In this document: piece after piece, positions 20,371 to 22,046 of the stretch
Layout: each line of letters opens with the position of its first letter
How positions within the stretch are numbered: the stretch's first letter is position 1
DNA from: Larix sibirica
Lineage: Eukaryota; Streptophyta; Pinopsida; Pinales; Pinaceae
Length of the DNA: 22,046 nt
Direction of reading: 5' to 3'
Assembly (NCBI GenBank): GCA_004151065.3
Contig: NWUY0300021040.1
Span: forward strand, 918-22,963
Notes under the pieces: model-generated
Told to the model about the DNA's origin: nothing
Seen by the model: only the letters and a program-made list of their open reading frames with translations
Database searches by the model: none
Made by a program: the position numbers and the translations under genes

Positions 20371-21507
20371 CCTAACTTTTGAGTAGTTTGTATGATGTTT
20401 CTTTCATAGAATTCTCCGTTCCCCAAGATACATGTAACATGTCTATATTGGAGACATATCATAACCTTGTGGTTATTATAATCACTTGCATTATCACCAT
20501 AACTTGAGAGGTTTGTATTGGCCTAGGTTTTGGCCACTTATGAGAACAATTGAACTACAGTCCTGTGACCCAGGGCATGCTTGAAATCACCTTCTCTAAA
20601 ATATGATATGAGCTCATTAGAGACACGGTCAATGGTATTTAGCTCGCCCTTGCATGCCTTTAGGAGATGCCCAAATTATATGGGAGAAGACATTGGATTT
20701 CTGTCACTATTAAACAGACTCATCAACTCCTCTCCGTTGTCTTTTCGTACCATAGTTAATTAGTTGAACAAAGCATTGTTTTTAAATAAAAATGGGATGT
20801 TAAACATGTAACGTGTGTCATTTCACAGCTCTTATTTCAAAGAAGACAATCAATACTTCCAAGGAAACAATAAGCGTTGATGCAAATCCATATTCAAATA
20901 TCATTTAGTTCATACATTCGGTGTGTGAGTCATTTATTTTGGATGTCATGTTAATCAAACTTGGTAGTTTCCACAAATACATCAAAAACCATCCATCGAA
21001 GTCTTTTTGAAAAGTTTTTATTACTCGCAACTTATTTTTGGATGTTCTTTGACTACAAGGATTATTTGATTTTGAACTTATTTTCTTTATACGATAGGAA
21101 AAGTTAATATCTCTAGATTTAGAGGTATTTAACATCATTAGAAAGATTTTTGACAAGAGTAAAATTTTCCTGCCTCGTTGTTTGGATAGATCAACTTAGT
21201 CAACCTTGCATTGCCAAATCAAATCAATTAATTTACTTCTCTTTAATGATTATTCTACACCAACCTTTAATTGTTATCTAGGCCAAATTAATTAATTTAA
21301 TTCCATACCTAATCAATCGAAATAGGAACGAGAACCTTCACCAAAGGAATCTAACATAATAAAAACCTTTATAGTATTTTTACACTACTTGAATATGAAT
21401 AGGAATCGTTGCTCTATGTGTAGTAAATTATCTTATCCCAAATCAGGTTTGGTTTCCGCACGTGCCCCTATAATAAGTTGATCTAAACATTCTTACAAGG
21501 ACAGAGG
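20371..21507. other. Right-hand stretch without a recognisable gene
   Basis: There are only short frames on both strands: a 60-codon plus-strand frame at 20581-20763 and an 83-codon minus-strand frame at 20905-21156. Neither shows a motif I know. No LTR edge, SINE box or RNA gene is evident. The AT-rich composition and scattered stops suggest decayed repeat DNA. Confidence 0.4.
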
Positions 21508-21619
21508 AGAGTATTTATGTGAAGCATCCTTCAAAGATAATAAACACATGCTGAAAACATAATAGAGTATTTATGTGAAGCATCCTTCAAAGATAATAAA
21601 CACATGCTGAAAACATAAT
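21508..21619. repeat. Perfect 56-bp direct tandem repeat
   Basis: The 56 bases at 21508-21563 recur without a mismatch at 21564-21619, and the match runs two bases further. Perfect identity in otherwise decayed surroundings implies a recent slippage-type duplication or an assembly duplication. Confidence 0.9.
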
Positions 21620-22046
21620 AGCCATATAAGCTACCGACACTACTATTTTAAAAATGGTTATACTAGCATTTGCCCTTGGAGGGGCAAAGTGAACGCCAGT
21701 AGGAAAAGAGGAAAGGTAGAAGAAACAAAGATAGGGGTAAATCTATGCTNCAGTAAATATTCAAAATCTAGGTTACAATTACCAAGTTCTGGAATTTTGG
21801 GTTCCCCAAAGGTTCTGAAGGGTTCTGAATCCCTTTTATCATCAAAATTGCGATTAGAACACAATTAATTTCTGGTTTTGCAAAATAAAAAATGCCGGAT
21901 TTTGGGAAAAAAATGGTCATCCGACCCAAATCGTTGATTTTTTAGACTTCTCCTATTATATATGGTTTTTGTGTTAAAGCTTATGGAATTTCATTGTGTT
22001 GGAGTTTTGGAAACACCCAACGTTTCGAGTGGACACTCCACCCATC
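21620..22046. other. Terminal unassigned stretch
   Basis: Contains an n at 21750 and a short direct repeat of GGTTCTGAA (about 21810-21830), but no coding sequence. The last about 40 bases (GTTGGAGTTTTGG, CACCCAACGTTTCGAGTGG) have the look of an LTR or untranslated leader, but no TG/CA boundary or primer-binding site can be fixed before the window ends. Confidence 0.35.

Noticed and set aside
1-22046. CRISPR arrays, bacterial operons, rRNA or tRNA genes
   Set aside because: No regularly spaced direct repeats, no ribosome binding-site-led gene series and no rRNA-like or complete cloverleaf sequence. All recognisable content is plant retroelement.

Overview
The window looks like gene-poor nuclear DNA of a land plant. 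The sequence is AT-rich and carries no intact protein-coding gene of conventional size. Its recognisable content is decayed retroelements of plant type: a Ty1/copia element, two Ty3/gypsy fragments, an L1-type LINE whose ORF1 has a DUF4283-like domain plus a zinc knuckle, and two tRNA-derived SINEs. The repeat density and the style of the gag and orphan coding remnants suggest a large-genome plant, perhaps a gymnosperm. That is inference and not shown by the sequence. Four isolated n characters (5012, 5505, 14726, 21750) mark it as unfinished sequence.

Layout. Positions 1-3833 are mostly featureless, except for a decayed open frame (748-1502) split by a tRNA-derived SINE (1074-1310) with 11-bp target-site duplications. 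Positions 3834-6075 hold the 3' part of a Ty1/copia element on the minus strand: end of integrase, reverse transcriptase with YVDD, RNase H tail, polypurine tract and a 3' LTR. At about 6075 it abuts, back to back, the 3' part of a Ty3/gypsy pol on the plus strand (RNase H, H2C2 zinc finger, integrase). That gypsy fragment ends in a foldback made of inverted copies of its own integrase.

Positions 7805-11440 hold a long, broken, plus-strand reading frame of unknown family. Its C-terminal coiled-coil module has been tandemly duplicated (about 9250-10165 and 10166-10985). A second, very short SINE sits in the first copy with 15-bp target-site duplications, and the second copy shows the empty site. 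Positions 12570-13690 are a truncated Ty3/gypsy gag.

Positions 20370-14735 (minus strand) are a nearly complete but inactivated LINE. ORF1 covers DUF4283, a CCHC knuckle with a lost Cys and a low-complexity tail. ORF2 covers endonuclease, reverse transcriptase and a zf-RVT-like C-terminus. ORF1 and ORF2 overlap by the four bases ATGA. The right end (20400-22046) has no recognisable gene, but does contain a perfect 56-bp tandem repeat.

Nothing here works together as a pathway. The interest lies in the SINE insertions with clear empty sites, the orphan duplicated coding module, the ATGA coupling of the LINE ORFs, a CAG-to-TAG decay signature visible by comparing the duplicated copies, and the foldback. 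No translation or alignment software was used. All domain calls come from reading motifs by eye.
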